From assembly GCA_034435675.1 (NCBI GenBank), contig DAOTWP010000118.1, positions 1 to 39,713 of the forward strand: a stretch of 39,713 bases of DNA, read 5' to 3'. The position numbers were made by a program, and so were the translations under genes. Numbering within the stretch: the stretch's first letter is position 1; every line of letters starts with the position of its first letter. The notes below the pieces were generated by a model that was not told the origin of the DNA, searched no databases, and was given only the letters and a program-made list of their open reading frames with translations. Source of the DNA: DAOTWP01 sp034435675 (GTDB lineage Bacteria; Chloroflexota; Anaerolineae; Aggregatilineales; Phototrophicaceae). This document shows, in pieces, positions 32,198-39,713 of the stretch.

Positions 32198-33455
32198 GAT
32201 AATAATTCCCGGTTACGCCCTCCGCGCTCCAGCCCTCGGCACGCCCGTTCCGCACACGCCACCACAGGTAGCCATCGTTGCAGATCGGACCGTCCAGCAC
32301 TTCAAATTCCTCACCCAGATCAAGCCGGGTAAGCTCTGCTGCGTCAAGATCGGGCTGTGCCCGCACGCGCACCCGGCGCGTATCGCCATAGGTGACACGC
32401 CCACCTTCGCCCACCACCAGCCGGGGCAGGGGGACATCCGGGCAAAATGCCGCAATACACAGCGGATCATTCAACACCACATCAATTTTTCCGGTGTCAT
32501 CCACGTTCAACGCCGTGCCGCGCCCATTCTGGACTTCGACTGCTTCTTCCTCAATGTCCAGTTCGGGAATACTGACGTAGTATACGCCGCTGTCAAGCTC
32601 AATCGCGCTGCGGTTCGCCAGTCCTTCAGCGACAAAAGCGCCCCTGGTATCAAAAATTTCAAACGGCAGGCGTGCTACCAGACTCAAGGCTTGCAGCAGG
32701 TCGCGCTCTGTGCTGACTTCCACATAGTTCCCGCGCGCTACACGCGGAATGCCGCGCAGGTTCGCTTGCGCCACTGCGTCGTCAATGTCGAAACCCACCA
32801 CGTGAATGGTCAGATCGGCATCACTCGCCGCCAGATCCGCTGCGACGGCAATTGGGTCGCCGCCACAGCTTTCCTGCCCATCGGTGACCAGCAGCACCTC
32901 TTTTGTGCCGTCTACACGGCGAAAATCGCCGGAAACCTGACTTAAGGTATAGGCAATTGGCGTATCCCCTTCCGGATACGATACCGCATCAATGATGTCA
33001 ACCAGTTCCCCCGCGTCCAGTTCACTCACCGGATACAGCAGTTCCGTACCTGTGCAGCTATTCCCAAAGCCATAGGCGCGAAAGCCGATCACCGCATCTT
33101 TGGGCAGGTCATAGGCATACTGAATCAGAACGTCGCGTGCTACTTCAATCCGGCTTACCCCCATCTGCGTGTTCTCGCCCATGCTTCCCGAACGATCCAG
33201 GATGAGCAGTTGTGCATCCGGCAAAGGGGCGCTGCGCAGTTGTTCCCGGTCAACGTTGACACACAGTGCCCCCGGCGTGTTGAGGGCAATCGCCTGCGCG
33301 GTTACTGTTGAGGCGTTCAGCAGCAGCGCTCCGACGGCAAAGAGCAATAAGTGCAACCACAGAAATCTCGCGGGATTATTTTCCGTAGGGGCAGGTCTCA
33401 GACGTGCCCCTACATCCGACATTTTCAATTTGGTTGTACTTATAGTTTTCATCAT
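32181..33455 (-). CDS. Secreted VWA-domain protein with C-terminal SH3-like domain
   Basis: A 424-residue exported protein. A Sec-type hydrophobic segment (FLWLHLLLFAVGALLLNAS, residues 31-49) is followed by an AQA cleavage site. The von Willebrand A domain has an intact MIDAS: D87-R-S89-G-S91, a Thr in GDTPIAYTL and LLVTDGQESCGG. A beta-rich region follows, and then a bacterial SH3-like domain at about 345-420 (VRVRAQPDLDAAELTRLDLG, WWRVRNGRAEGWSAEGV). It would bind metal-dependent partners or cell wall outside the membrane. Residues 15-24 (VGARLRPAPT) are encoded by a GTAGGGGC inverted repeat, so the N-terminal extension before the signal peptide comes from an inserted repeat. The ATG at 33455 has GGGGA upstream; M12 at 33422 is possible. 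Confidence 0.85.
   Translation of the reverse strand: MMKTISTTKLKMSDVGARLRPAPTENNPARFLWLHLLLFAVGALLLNASTVTAQAIALNTPGALCVNVDREQLRSAPLPDAQLLILDRSGSMGENTQMGVSRIEVARDVLIQYAYDLPKDAVIGFRAYGFGNSCTGTELLYPVSELDAGELVDIIDAVSYPEGDTPIAYTLSQVSGDFRRVDGTKEVLLVTDGQESCGGDPIAVAADLAASDADLTIHVVGFDIDDAVAQANLRGIPRVARGNYVEVSTERDLLQALSLVARLPFEIFDTRGAFVAEGLANRSAIELDSGVYYVSIPELDIEEEAVEVQNGRGTALNVDDTGKIDVVLNDPLCIAAFCPDVPLPRLVVGEGGRVTYGDTRRVRVRAQPDLDAAELTRLDLGEEFEVLDGPICNDGYLWWRVRNGRAEGWSAEGVTGNYYLEPWN
33385..33413. repeat. GTAGGGGC-type inverted repeat, copy 2, inside a coding sequence
   Basis: GTAGGGGCA (33385-33393) pairs perfectly with TGCCCCTAC (33405-33413). The related palindrome is at 14357-14390. It is translated as part of the N-terminal extension of the VWA protein and could fold as a hairpin just after the start codon. 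Confidence 0.6.
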
Positions 33456-33610
33456 GGTGTTCCCCGCTCTCCAGAACTGCTTTGCGAAAGTGTGGCTAAC
33501 ACTTTGATTTTACGCGATCTGTTGCTGGCGTGCTGTGTAATCCGGGGACGCCAGGCTGAAATTAGCGCAAACCACACACGCTGAAAACGCTGCTGCCAGG
33601 CACTAAGTGT

Positions 33611-33842
33611 CTATCCGTAAACCGGTTTTCCTGAACAAGGGGATTGTGCGCTTTAACGATTAAATGCGGAGCAGACGGGCGGACATGCGCTGCGCTTAGT
33701 CCTCCCCTACGAACCGTAGGTTGTGCAGGGTGCGGACGCCGCTGCGCTTAGGGGCGCCTGCGCCCGCTGAGCGCAGCCGTCCGCCCAAACACCGTATTAT
33801 TTTGGAAAACTGCATCATCCCCTTGTTTGCGTTTACGGATAG
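33611..33842. mobile_element. MITE-like element with terminal inverted repeats, copy B
   Basis: CTATCCGTAAAC (33611-33622) is the exact reverse complement of GTTTACGGATAG (33831-33842). Further in, GAACAAGGGGAT and ATCCCCTTGTT also match. The interior has no ORF but holds nested inverted repeats (GGGCGGAC with GTCCGCCC, and CCTACG with CGTAGG). The ends match the palindromes at 23197-23254 and 39468-39493. The size of about 230 bases, long terminal repeats and lack of genes fit a MITE mobilised by some transposase elsewhere in the genome. It fills most of the 520-base gap upstream of padR; CTGGCGT/ACGCCAG near 33540 is the only other structure there. Confidence 0.65.
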
Positions 33843-33916
33843 CTACTAAGCCACAATTTGCAGGGTCGATCTTCTGTGCATAGCTTCAAATCGTTCAGGC
33901 AGCAGAAAATATCAGT

Positions 33917-33944
33917 TTGACACTGCACCAATATATGCTATGCT
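33917..33944 (+). promoter_or_regulatory. Promoter of the PadR gene
   Basis: TTGACA (33917-33922, a perfect -35), a 16-base spacer and TATGCT (33939-33944). The operator palindrome begins at 33943, immediately over the -10, which fits autorepression. Confidence 0.55.
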
Positions 33945-33966
33945 ATATATAACTTGTTGTATATAG
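33943..33966. promoter_or_regulatory. PadR operator 1 (palindrome)
   Basis: CTATATATAAC and GTTGTATATAG form 11-base arms around TT with one mismatch. The site overlaps the padR promoter and ends ten bases before its ATG. 20 of 24 positions match, in inverse orientation, the site at 34562-34585. Confidence 0.65.
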
Positions 33967-33975
33967 GGTGCGGCA

Positions 33976-34527
33976 ATGCTCAAATACGCGCTGCTCGGTT
34001 TCCTGTCCTACCAGCCGATGACAGGCTATGACCTGAAGCAGAATCTGGACAACTCGACGCAGTTCTTCTGGCAGGCGCAGCAAAGCCAGATTTACCGCAC
34101 GTTGAAGCAGTTGGAGGACGAAGGGCTGGTTTCCTCGCAGGTCGAACCGCAGGATGACCGCCCGGACAGGCGCGTTTATGAGCTGACCGACGCCGGGCTG
34201 GCGGATTTCCGGGCATGGCTGACCACGCCGATTGCAGACATGAGTCTGCACAAGGACGGTTTTCTGCTCAAGCTCTTTTTCTCCGGCGGCGCAGACCGGG
34301 CAGAACTGCGCGCGCAGCTTCTGCTGCACCGCCGCCTGCATGGACAGCAAGGGGCGCTGTACAACCGCGAGATTCAGGCATTTATCCAGCGGACAGTGAC
34401 AGAGCATCCCGAAATGGCGCAGAACGCGCAGCTCTGGGAGGCAACCCGGCGCTTTGGCGAGCGCTACACGCGCATGTATGTCGAATGGATTGACGAGGTG
34501 CTGGCGCTGCTGGACAGCAAAGGCTGA
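33976..34527 (+). CDS. PadR-family transcriptional regulator
   Basis: A 183-residue PadR-type repressor. The N-terminal winged helix runs through about residue 85 (MLKYALLGFLSYQPMTGYDL; IYRTLKQLEDEGLVSSQVE; RRVYELTDAGLADF). The C-terminal Vir_act_alpha_C-type helical domain is used for dimerisation and ligand binding (about 95-180). AGGG lies seven bases before the ATG. The gene stands immediately behind a near-perfect palindrome and before the methyltransferase gene that carries a second copy of the site. It therefore most likely represses itself and that gene, released by an unknown ligand. Confidence 0.93.
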   Translation: MLKYALLGFLSYQPMTGYDLKQNLDNSTQFFWQAQQSQIYRTLKQLEDEGLVSSQVEPQDDRPDRRVYELTDAGLADFRAWLTTPIADMSLHKDGFLLKLFFSGGADRAELRAQLLLHRRLHGQQGALYNREIQAFIQRTVTEHPEMAQNAQLWEATRRFGERYTRMYVEWIDEVLALLDSKG

Positions 34528-34561
34528 TTGTGAGGCTGCTGGGCGCACTGGCATCCGGCGT

Positions 34562-34585
34562 TTATATGCAACAAGTTATACATAA
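34562..34585. promoter_or_regulatory. PadR operator 2, before the methyltransferase gene
   Basis: The core GCAACAAGTTATA with flanking TATA-rich ends matches the reverse complement of the site at 33943-33966 at 20 of 24 positions. It lies about 40 bases upstream of the ATG at 34627, over a plausible -10 (TATACA). Confidence 0.6.
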
Positions 34586-34626
34586 CTACTCAGCTATCGT
34601 TCGTGCCGATTAGAGAGGACAACCGC

Positions 34627-35247
34627 ATGAAACAGCGCTACATTGTGGATACACACAAATTCCTGACACCCTTCGTGGTGCTGGGCATGATCGCCGGGTT
34701 CAACCAGTGGGACAATATCACGGCATGGATTTATCTCGTCATGCACGGCACCTACGCCTATATCTGGCTGCTCAAGAGCGCTGTGTTCCCGGACAAACGC
34801 TGGGAGCAAAAAGACCCCTACAGCACCAACTTCTTCATGTTCCTGACGCTGGCGCTGTACTGGGCTGCGCCGCTGATTATCACCTCGCAGGGGGTGCAAG
34901 CGCCTGTGTGGCTGCTGGCGCTCTGCTTGATGCTGTACATTGTGGGCGTGTTCCTGCATTACACGGCGGATATGCAAAAGCATATGGCGCTGGAACTGAA
35001 CCCCGGTCATCTGATTCAGGACAAGCTGTGGAAATACCTGCGCAACCCGAATTACCTGGGCGAACTGCTGCTGTATCTGGGCTTTGGGCTGCTGGCGATG
35101 CACTGGCTGCCCGTTGTCATCGTGCTGGGCGTGCTCGTCTTCATCTGGCTGCCCAACATGCGCCAGAAGGACCAATCGCTTTCGCGTTACCCGGAATTTG
35201 CCGCGTACAAGCGTCGGTCAAAGCTGCTCATCCCGTTTGTCATCTGA
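34627..35247 (+). CDS. ICMT/DUF1295-like membrane methyltransferase
   Basis: A 206-residue polytopic protein of the isoprenylcysteine carboxyl methyltransferase/steroid-reductase-like superfamily. Hydrophobic spans cover about 14-26, 34-50, 70-85, 95-115 and 145-180. The C-terminal signature is LWKYLRNPNYLGELLLYLGF, followed by RYPEFAAYKRRSKLLIP, the usual 'RNPxYxGE ... YxxYxxRxxxxIP' cofactor-binding pattern. It may methylate or reduce a lipid or isoprenoid substrate with SAM or NAD(P)H. The ATG at 34627 has GAGAGGA upstream; an in-frame GTG at 34603 is weaker. It lies downstream of padR with its own operator copy, so its expression is likely induced when PadR is released. Confidence 0.82.
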   Translation: MKQRYIVDTHKFLTPFVVLGMIAGFNQWDNITAWIYLVMHGTYAYIWLLKSAVFPDKRWEQKDPYSTNFFMFLTLALYWAAPLIITSQGVQAPVWLLALCLMLYIVGVFLHYTADMQKHMALELNPGHLIQDKLWKYLRNPNYLGELLLYLGFGLLAMHWLPVVIVLGVLVFIWLPNMRQKDQSLSRYPEFAAYKRRSKLLIPFVI

Positions 35248-35253
35248 TGCAAA

Positions 35254-35296
35254 CAGGGGCGGACCCGCGCCTGCACTGCACGCTGATCCGCCCCTG
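35254..35296. terminator. Convergent-gene hairpin
   Basis: CAGGGGCGGA (35254-35263) pairs perfectly with TCCGCCCCTG (35287-35296). It lies between the stops of the methyltransferase and the ABC exporter, so it can end both transcripts. No U-tract follows. Confidence 0.5.
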
Positions 35297-35326
35297 AGCA
35301 AAGCCATGCTGCCGTTGGTGTGCCGG

Positions 35327-37420
35327 TTACACGGCGCTGTCGCCGTCCGCTGCGCTTGCTGCGCCGCCTTCAGCGACTGCTGCGCCGCTGCCATTTGCCG
35401 CCGTGCCGTTGCTGTGCCCGCTGCCATTTGCCGCGATCTGCCCTTCGGCGATTTCTTCATAGCGGAACTGGCTCATATACAGGTCGTAATAGGCACCCTT
35501 CTGTTCCAGCAGGCTCGTATGCGTGCCGCGTTCGATGACCTGCCCATCGCGCAGCACCAGCAGTTGATTGGCGTTGCGGATGGTGCTCAACCGGTGGGCG
35601 ATGACAAAGCTCGTGCGCCCTTCCAGCAGCTTTTCAAACGCCTTCTGGATCACGCGCTCGGTGCGGGTGTCCACGCTGCTGGTCGCCTCGTCAAGGATCA
35701 GCACACGCGGTTTCATCAGTGCCACGCGGGCAATGGCGATCAACTGGCGCTGCCCCTGGCTCAGACCGCTGCCGCGTTCGCCCAGCACTGTCTGGTAGCC
35801 CTCCGGCAGACGTTCGATGAAGGCATCCGCGCCGACCAGCTTTGCCGCCGCGACCACGTCTTCGTCGCTGGCATCCAGCCGCCCATAGCGAATGTTGTTC
35901 ATCACCGTGTCGCTGAACAGGAAGGTGTCTTGCAGCACAATGCCAATCTGGCTGCGCAGGCTGGCGACGGTGACATCGCGCACATCGTGCCCGTCAATTT
36001 TCACTGCCCCACCGGTGACATCGTAGAAGCGCGGCAGCAGGTTGATAATCGTCGTCTTGCCCGCGCCGGTAGGACCGACAATGGCGACAATCTCGCCTGG
36101 TTTGGCGTGCAGGCTGACGCCTTTCAGCACCGGGACGCCCGGCTCATACTCGTTATGGACATCCACCAGTTCGATCTCGCCCTTGATCTGCGGCAGTTCA
36201 ACCGCGCCGGGCTTGTCCACAATATCCGCCTGTTCATCGAGCAGGTTGAAGATGCGTTCGCCACCGGCGATAGCGCTCTGGATGTTGGTCCACAGCACGG
36301 CGATCTGTGTCACGGGCTGCTGGAAGCGCTGCACATAGATCAGGAAGGTGAACACCGTGCCCAGCGTCAGCACCTCGCCAATGCCCAGCAGCGGTTCACT
36401 GCGCAGCACCGACAGCCCGCCGACCACGACCACAATGCCGATGGCGATGAAGCCCAGCGCTTCCAGCACGGGGTTGAGCGCGCTGGTGAACGCGGCGGCG
36501 CGGATATTGGCGCGGCGGTTGGCGTCGTTGGTGGCGCGGAACTGCTGAATGTTTTCTTCCTCGCGGTTGAACGCCTGTACTTCGCGTGCCCCGGCGATAT
36601 TCTCTTGCAGGTCGGCGTTGATGTTGCCGATTTCGCGCCGCGCCTTGCGGAATGCCCGGCGCGCCTGGGTGGAGAAATAGATGGTTGCCCCCAGCATCAG
36701 CGGCACCACACTCAGCGAAACCAGCGCATAGACGACATTCACTTGCAGCATGCGCACCATCAGCCAGCCGATCAACAGGAAACCGCTGATGACGCTGAGC
36801 AGCGCAAAGCTGAACACCTGCTGAATCGTGTCGGTATCGTTGGTGATGCGGCTCATCACCCCGCCGCTTTCATGGCTGCTGTAGTAGCCCAGCGACAGGC
36901 GGTGAATCTGGCGGAACAAATCCTGCCGGATGCGGCGCAGCACATTCTGCCCGGTCCACGCCATCGCATAAAATGCCAGCCCTTGCAGCACAGAGATGCC
37001 GACAAAAAAGACCACCAGCGCCAGCACCAGTCCCGTCAGCCCGGTGAGCTTTTCAGCGGTTTTGGCGGCGTCCTTCTGGTCTGCCGGGATGCTCTGGTCG
37101 GCGTCAATGCGCGCGTCAATCGTGCGGGCATCGTTGTCCGTGTACCAGCAGGTGTCTGCCGCTGCGCCAGCGGGTGCGCCGCCAGCGCTAAAGCTCTGTG
37201 TGCCCGGTTGGAACAGGTAGCAGTCCACTGCCTGCCCGATATATTCCGGCGACGCCACCTGCACCCATGTTGAGATCGTGACCAGCAGCATAGCGAAGGC
37301 GAACCCCAGCCAGTAGCGCCGGAAATATGCCCCGAAGCGTCCAATTGTCGCGCTCAGGTTTTTGGGCTTGGAGATGTCCTGCTCCAGCAGACGGCGTCCG
37401 CCGTCCATGCCTCCCATCAT
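35327..37420 (-). CDS. Heterodimeric ABC exporter subunit with canonical ATPase motifs
   Basis: A 697-residue ABC exporter half, similar to the TM288/BmrD-type partner. Six membrane spans occupy about 25-370. An extracytoplasmic insert of some 60 residues lies between the first two spans, with two Cys (DCYLF and DTCWYT) that could form a disulfide. ATPase motifs: Walker A GPTGAGKTT (about 449-457), signature LSQGQ, Walker B LILDEATSSVD with Glu578, and His609. It ends in a Gly/Ala/Ser-rich tail of some 35 residues. The ATG at 37420 follows GGAGGG with eight bases and stands five bases from the partner gene stop. A longer frame overlapping that gene is rejected. It is predicted to export drugs, lipids or peptides with its partner. 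Confidence 0.92.
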   Translation of the reverse strand: MMGGMDGGRRLLEQDISKPKNLSATIGRFGAYFRRYWLGFAFAMLLVTISTWVQVASPEYIGQAVDCYLFQPGTQSFSAGGAPAGAAADTCWYTDNDARTIDARIDADQSIPADQKDAAKTAEKLTGLTGLVLALVVFFVGISVLQGLAFYAMAWTGQNVLRRIRQDLFRQIHRLSLGYYSSHESGGVMSRITNDTDTIQQVFSFALLSVISGFLLIGWLMVRMLQVNVVYALVSLSVVPLMLGATIYFSTQARRAFRKARREIGNINADLQENIAGAREVQAFNREEENIQQFRATNDANRRANIRAAAFTSALNPVLEALGFIAIGIVVVVGGLSVLRSEPLLGIGEVLTLGTVFTFLIYVQRFQQPVTQIAVLWTNIQSAIAGGERIFNLLDEQADIVDKPGAVELPQIKGEIELVDVHNEYEPGVPVLKGVSLHAKPGEIVAIVGPTGAGKTTIINLLPRFYDVTGGAVKIDGHDVRDVTVASLRSQIGIVLQDTFLFSDTVMNNIRYGRLDASDEDVVAAAKLVGADAFIERLPEGYQTVLGERGSGLSQGQRQLIAIARVALMKPRVLILDEATSSVDTRTERVIQKAFEKLLEGRTSFVIAHRLSTIRNANQLLVLRDGQVIERGTHTSLLEQKGAYYDLYMSQFRYEEIAEGQIAANGSGHSNGTAANGSGAAVAEGGAASAADGDSAV

Positions 37421-37424
37421 CGTT

Positions 37425-39362
37425 TTAGCCCTCCTGCGCGGCTTCTGCCTGCGCCAGTGTTTCGTCGGACACTTCCACGTCGCCGACAAGCTGCGAGTTG
37501 TAGATTTCTGCGTAAATCGGACTTTGTTCCAGCAGTTCTGCGTGTCTGCCGCGTGCCACAATCTGCCCCTTATCCAGCACCAGGATCTGATCGGCGTTGA
37601 GCACCGTGCTGATGCGCTGGGCAATCACGAAGCTCGTGCGCCCTTTCATCAGGCTGTCCAGCGCCTTCTGAATCAGGTATTCGGTCACCAGGTCAACACT
37701 GCTGGTGCTGTCGTCCAGAATCAGCAGGCGCGGGTTGAGCAGCAGCGCGCGGGCGATGGCGATACGCTGCTTTTGCCCACCGCTGAGCGTCGTGCCGCGT
37801 TCGCCCACCGGCGTGTTGTAGCCTTCGGCAAAGCCCATGATGAAGTCATGCGCGGCGGCGGCTTTGGCGGCGGCGATTACGTCTTCGTCTCTGGCGTCCG
37901 GGCGTCCATAGGCGATATTGTCACGAATGCTCCCGGCGAACAGGTTCGTCTCTTGCAGTACAATGCCGATCTGGCTGCGCAGGCTGTCCAGCGTCACGTC
38001 GCGCACAGCATGCCCGTCAATCAGCACAGCGCCTTCGGTCGCGTCATAAAAGCGCGGAATCAGGTTGATGATCGAGGTCTTGCCGCTGCCGGTTGCGCCC
38101 AGCAGGGCGATAGTCTGCCCTGGCTCGGCTACAAAGCTGACATTTTGCAGCACGCTGCCGCTGCTGTTGAAGTAGCGGAAGGTCACATCCCGGAATTCCA
38201 CGCGCCCGTTAATGCTCGGCAGTTCCTGCGCGTCGGGTTTGTTCTCCACGTCACTTTGGGCGTCAAGGATTTCAAAAATGCGCGACGACGAGGCAGATGC
38301 CTGCGCCATCAGCGAAATGATGAAGCCTAACTGCCCCAGCGGGAAGAACACATAAACCAGATACAGCGTGAACTGCTGGTATTCACCCAGCGTCAGCGTG
38401 TTATTGAGCATCTGCTGCCCGCCAAAGTACAGGATTGCCGCCTGCCCCAACTGCGCGATGAGGAACACCACCGGGAACAGGAACGAGAAGGTGCGGTTCA
38501 CCTTGAGCGCCTGCGCGAACATGTCGTCGGTAGCCGCGTCGAATTTCGCCTGCTCGTGCTTTTCGCGCACGAATGCCTTGACCACTTTAAGCCCGGCAAG
38601 GTTCTCCTGCAGGATCGTGTTCAGGCGCGACAGGCGGATCTGCAACTGCACGAACAGCGGCTGCGAGATCGCGCCAAAGATCATGAACAACACTACCGCA
38701 ACCGGCAGTGTCGGCAGAATTGCCAGCGTCAGCCGCCAGTTGGTCAGCAGCAGAATCAGCAGGGTGACACCCAGCAGCAAAAACGCCTGCGCGGTCAGCA
38801 CTAAGCCCTGGGCGATGAACAACCGCACTTTTTCCACGTCGTCTGTCGCGCGGATCATCAACTGCCCGGTCTGGTTGCGGTCATAGTAGCTGAACGACAG
38901 CCGCTGGAGCTTGGCGAAAATCTCATTACGGAAGTCGAAGGCGATGCCCTGCGAAACGAATTCGGACATATACGCCTGCGCGAACGAAAACGCCGCGCGC
39001 ACGATGGCAAACAGCACAATCACCAGTGCCGCGCCGACCAGCCAGGTTTCGGCATTGTCGCTGAGCACCTGCCATGCCTCGGCGGTGCGCCCGGTGCTGG
39101 GCAGCGCCGCCAGCACTGCCGCCGGTCCGGCTGTCAGAATGGCATTGGCGACGACGCCGTTGGTCACGGTATCAATCATATTCTGCACCAGCAGCGGCAC
39201 GGCAAGCTGTGCCAGCGTGGCAACAACGAGCGCGCTGTAGGCGATGGACGCCGGGCGGCGCTGCTTGAACAAATAGCGGATGGCGCGTCCCAGCCCGCCA
39301 CTGCTGGGGGCGCGTTCGCCGCGTCTGCGGCGTGTACGGGGTTGAACGTGTGCAGCCTGCAA
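37425..39362 (-). CDS. Heterodimeric ABC exporter subunit with degenerate ATPase site
   Basis: A 645-residue ABC exporter half, TM287/BmrC-like. It has an N-terminal basic cytoplasmic segment, six spans, and an Ala/Thr-rich extracytoplasmic insert between the first two (about 70-105). The ATPase has Walker A GATGSGKTS and signature LSGGQ (Ser527). Walker B is LLILDDSTSSVD, so Asp551 replaces the catalytic Glu, and the H-loop reads IAQRIST, with Gln582 in place of His. These two changes mark the non-hydrolysing site of heterodimeric exporters; the partner at 35327-37420 is canonical but has LSQGQ, as expected. The start is a TTG at 39362 with TGAGG nine bases upstream; no ATG exists before the first membrane span. 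Confidence 0.92.
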   Translation of the reverse strand: MQAAHVQPRTRRRRGERAPSSGGLGRAIRYLFKQRRPASIAYSALVVATLAQLAVPLLVQNMIDTVTNGVVANAILTAGPAAVLAALPSTGRTAEAWQVLSDNAETWLVGAALVIVLFAIVRAAFSFAQAYMSEFVSQGIAFDFRNEIFAKLQRLSFSYYDRNQTGQLMIRATDDVEKVRLFIAQGLVLTAQAFLLLGVTLLILLLTNWRLTLAILPTLPVAVVLFMIFGAISQPLFVQLQIRLSRLNTILQENLAGLKVVKAFVREKHEQAKFDAATDDMFAQALKVNRTFSFLFPVVFLIAQLGQAAILYFGGQQMLNNTLTLGEYQQFTLYLVYVFFPLGQLGFIISLMAQASASSSRIFEILDAQSDVENKPDAQELPSINGRVEFRDVTFRYFNSSGSVLQNVSFVAEPGQTIALLGATGSGKTSIINLIPRFYDATEGAVLIDGHAVRDVTLDSLRSQIGIVLQETNLFAGSIRDNIAYGRPDARDEDVIAAAKAAAAHDFIMGFAEGYNTPVGERGTTLSGGQKQRIAIARALLLNPRLLILDDSTSSVDLVTEYLIQKALDSLMKGRTSFVIAQRISTVLNADQILVLDKGQIVARGRHAELLEQSPIYAEIYNSQLVGDVEVSDETLAQAEAAQEG

Positions 39363-39467
39363 GGTGGTTTACCTCACTCTCTTGTCTTCCGCGCGGCTGA
39401 AAAAAACTGCTCTTTTGGGTAATGCACAGGGAAGAAGATATTTTTTAGCGCCTGGGCAGATCATCGG

Positions 39468-39493
39468 CTGAACAAGGGCATTAATCCGCTTGT
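39468..39493. repeat. Palindromic dispersed repeat, copy C
   Basis: CTGAACAAGGG, then CATTAATCCGCTTGT, a degenerate palindrome matching the centre of copy A at 23210-23231. It lies in the 200-base gap between the partial gene at 39567 and the exporter start at 39362. Apart from it I see no structure there; a clear exporter promoter was not found. Confidence 0.5.
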
Positions 39494-39566
39494 CCCAGGG
39501 GAGAGGCTGCTTTCAATGGGCTAACGTCTGCATTGGCTGATCCTACAACCTCACGCGGCGTCAGGG

Positions 39567-39713
39567 TCAAGATGTATTTTTGTCCAGCAGCTTCAGGCGT
39601 TCCTGAAACGAACACAGCGCTTCTTCGCCATCCGGCAGATGCCGCACGACATCGCGCAGCAGGTCGCGCAGATGCAGCGCGCGTTCCGCCCCAATCTGCC
39701 GCATGGCATTAAA
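39567..39713 (-). CDS. C-terminal part of an unknown protein, cut by the edge
   Basis: Only the last 48 codons are present, ending in TGA at 39567-39569. The visible part includes MRQIGAERALHLRDLLRDVV, then RHLPDGEEALCSFQERLKLL. It is a basic, helical sequence such as occurs at the ends of MarR-type regulators, which often precede multidrug exporter genes on the same strand. That identification is weak. It lies 204 bases upstream of the heterodimeric exporter. Confidence 0.5.
   Translation of the reverse strand, partial: FNAMRQIGAERALHLRDLLRDVVRHLPDGEEALCSFQERLKLLDKNTS

Noticed and set aside
35084..37273. A 729-codon open frame antisense to the ABC exporter
   Set aside because: The minus strand encodes complete ABC motifs; the antisense translation is His/Gln/Ala-rich with no recognisable domain.

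Overview
The window looks like a chromosomal segment of a Chloroflexota bacterium, probably Anaerolineae-like. This is inferred from gene content: a Yip1/ABC/CARDB/FtsX cluster, a TIR-WD40 membrane protein, VWA-SH3 and Uma2 proteins, and BMP-type nucleoside importers. High GC and lipoproteins with short signal peptides fit. No rRNA, tRNA or phylogenetic marker is present, so the assignment is tentative. The first ~300 bases are visibly AT-richer and appear to hold the edge of an insertion sequence over a partial foreign-looking gene.

Layout: (1) 500-2874, minus: two tandem PlsC-like acyltransferases, one with altered catalytic motifs. (2) 3359-4753, plus: flavodoxin and alpha/beta-hydrolase pair. 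(3) 4837-9667, minus: a complete BMP-type nucleoside ABC importer (binding protein, double ATPase, two permeases). (4) 10096-15745, plus: Yip1-like membrane protein, MacB/LolD-type ATPase, large IPT/CARDB surface protein and FtsX-like permease. (5) 15873-24017, minus: a peptide export cassette. (6) 24412-27552, minus: a TIR-transmembrane-WD40 protein. (7) 27874-30713: divergent LLM-class oxidoreductase and trehalose synthase. (8) 30777-33455, minus: Uma2 nuclease-like protein, an unknown protein and a VWA/SH3 protein. (9) 33976-35247, plus: PadR regulator and an ICMT-like methyltransferase sharing one operator. (10) 35327-39362, minus: a heterodimeric ABC exporter with one degenerate ATPase site. 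A gene cut by the window edge follows.

The most interesting part is region 5. Two tandem 36-residue precursor genes, too short for ordinary gene calling, carry a 22-residue double-glycine leader (M-[RH]-WFINDP-x-ELSDE-x-LD-x-x-AGG). Each is followed by a 14-residue core dominated by six or seven consecutive prolines and ending in PGNNN or PGNQN. A third, 52-residue ORF upstream lacks the leader but ends in the same tail (P-x-P-G-N-x-N-stop). Downstream on the same strand lie an NHLM-type HlyD adaptor, a C39 peptidase/ABC exporter with an intact Cys-His-Asp triad, a second NHLM ABC protein and a branched-chain amino-acid-type binding lipoprotein. All four are overlapping or nearly so. No RiPP-modifying enzyme is visible, so the cassette may secrete short oligoproline peptides. 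The lipoprotein is a candidate peptide receptor. Two strong hairpins between the precursor genes and the exporter genes would favour excess precursor mRNA.

Dispersed elements include a palindromic repeat family (23197-23254, 33611-33842, 39468-39493) and a GTAGGGGC inverted-repeat family. One copy of the latter lies inside the coding sequence just before the signal peptide of the VWA protein. Several promoters are of the extended -10 type (TGnTATAAT-like).
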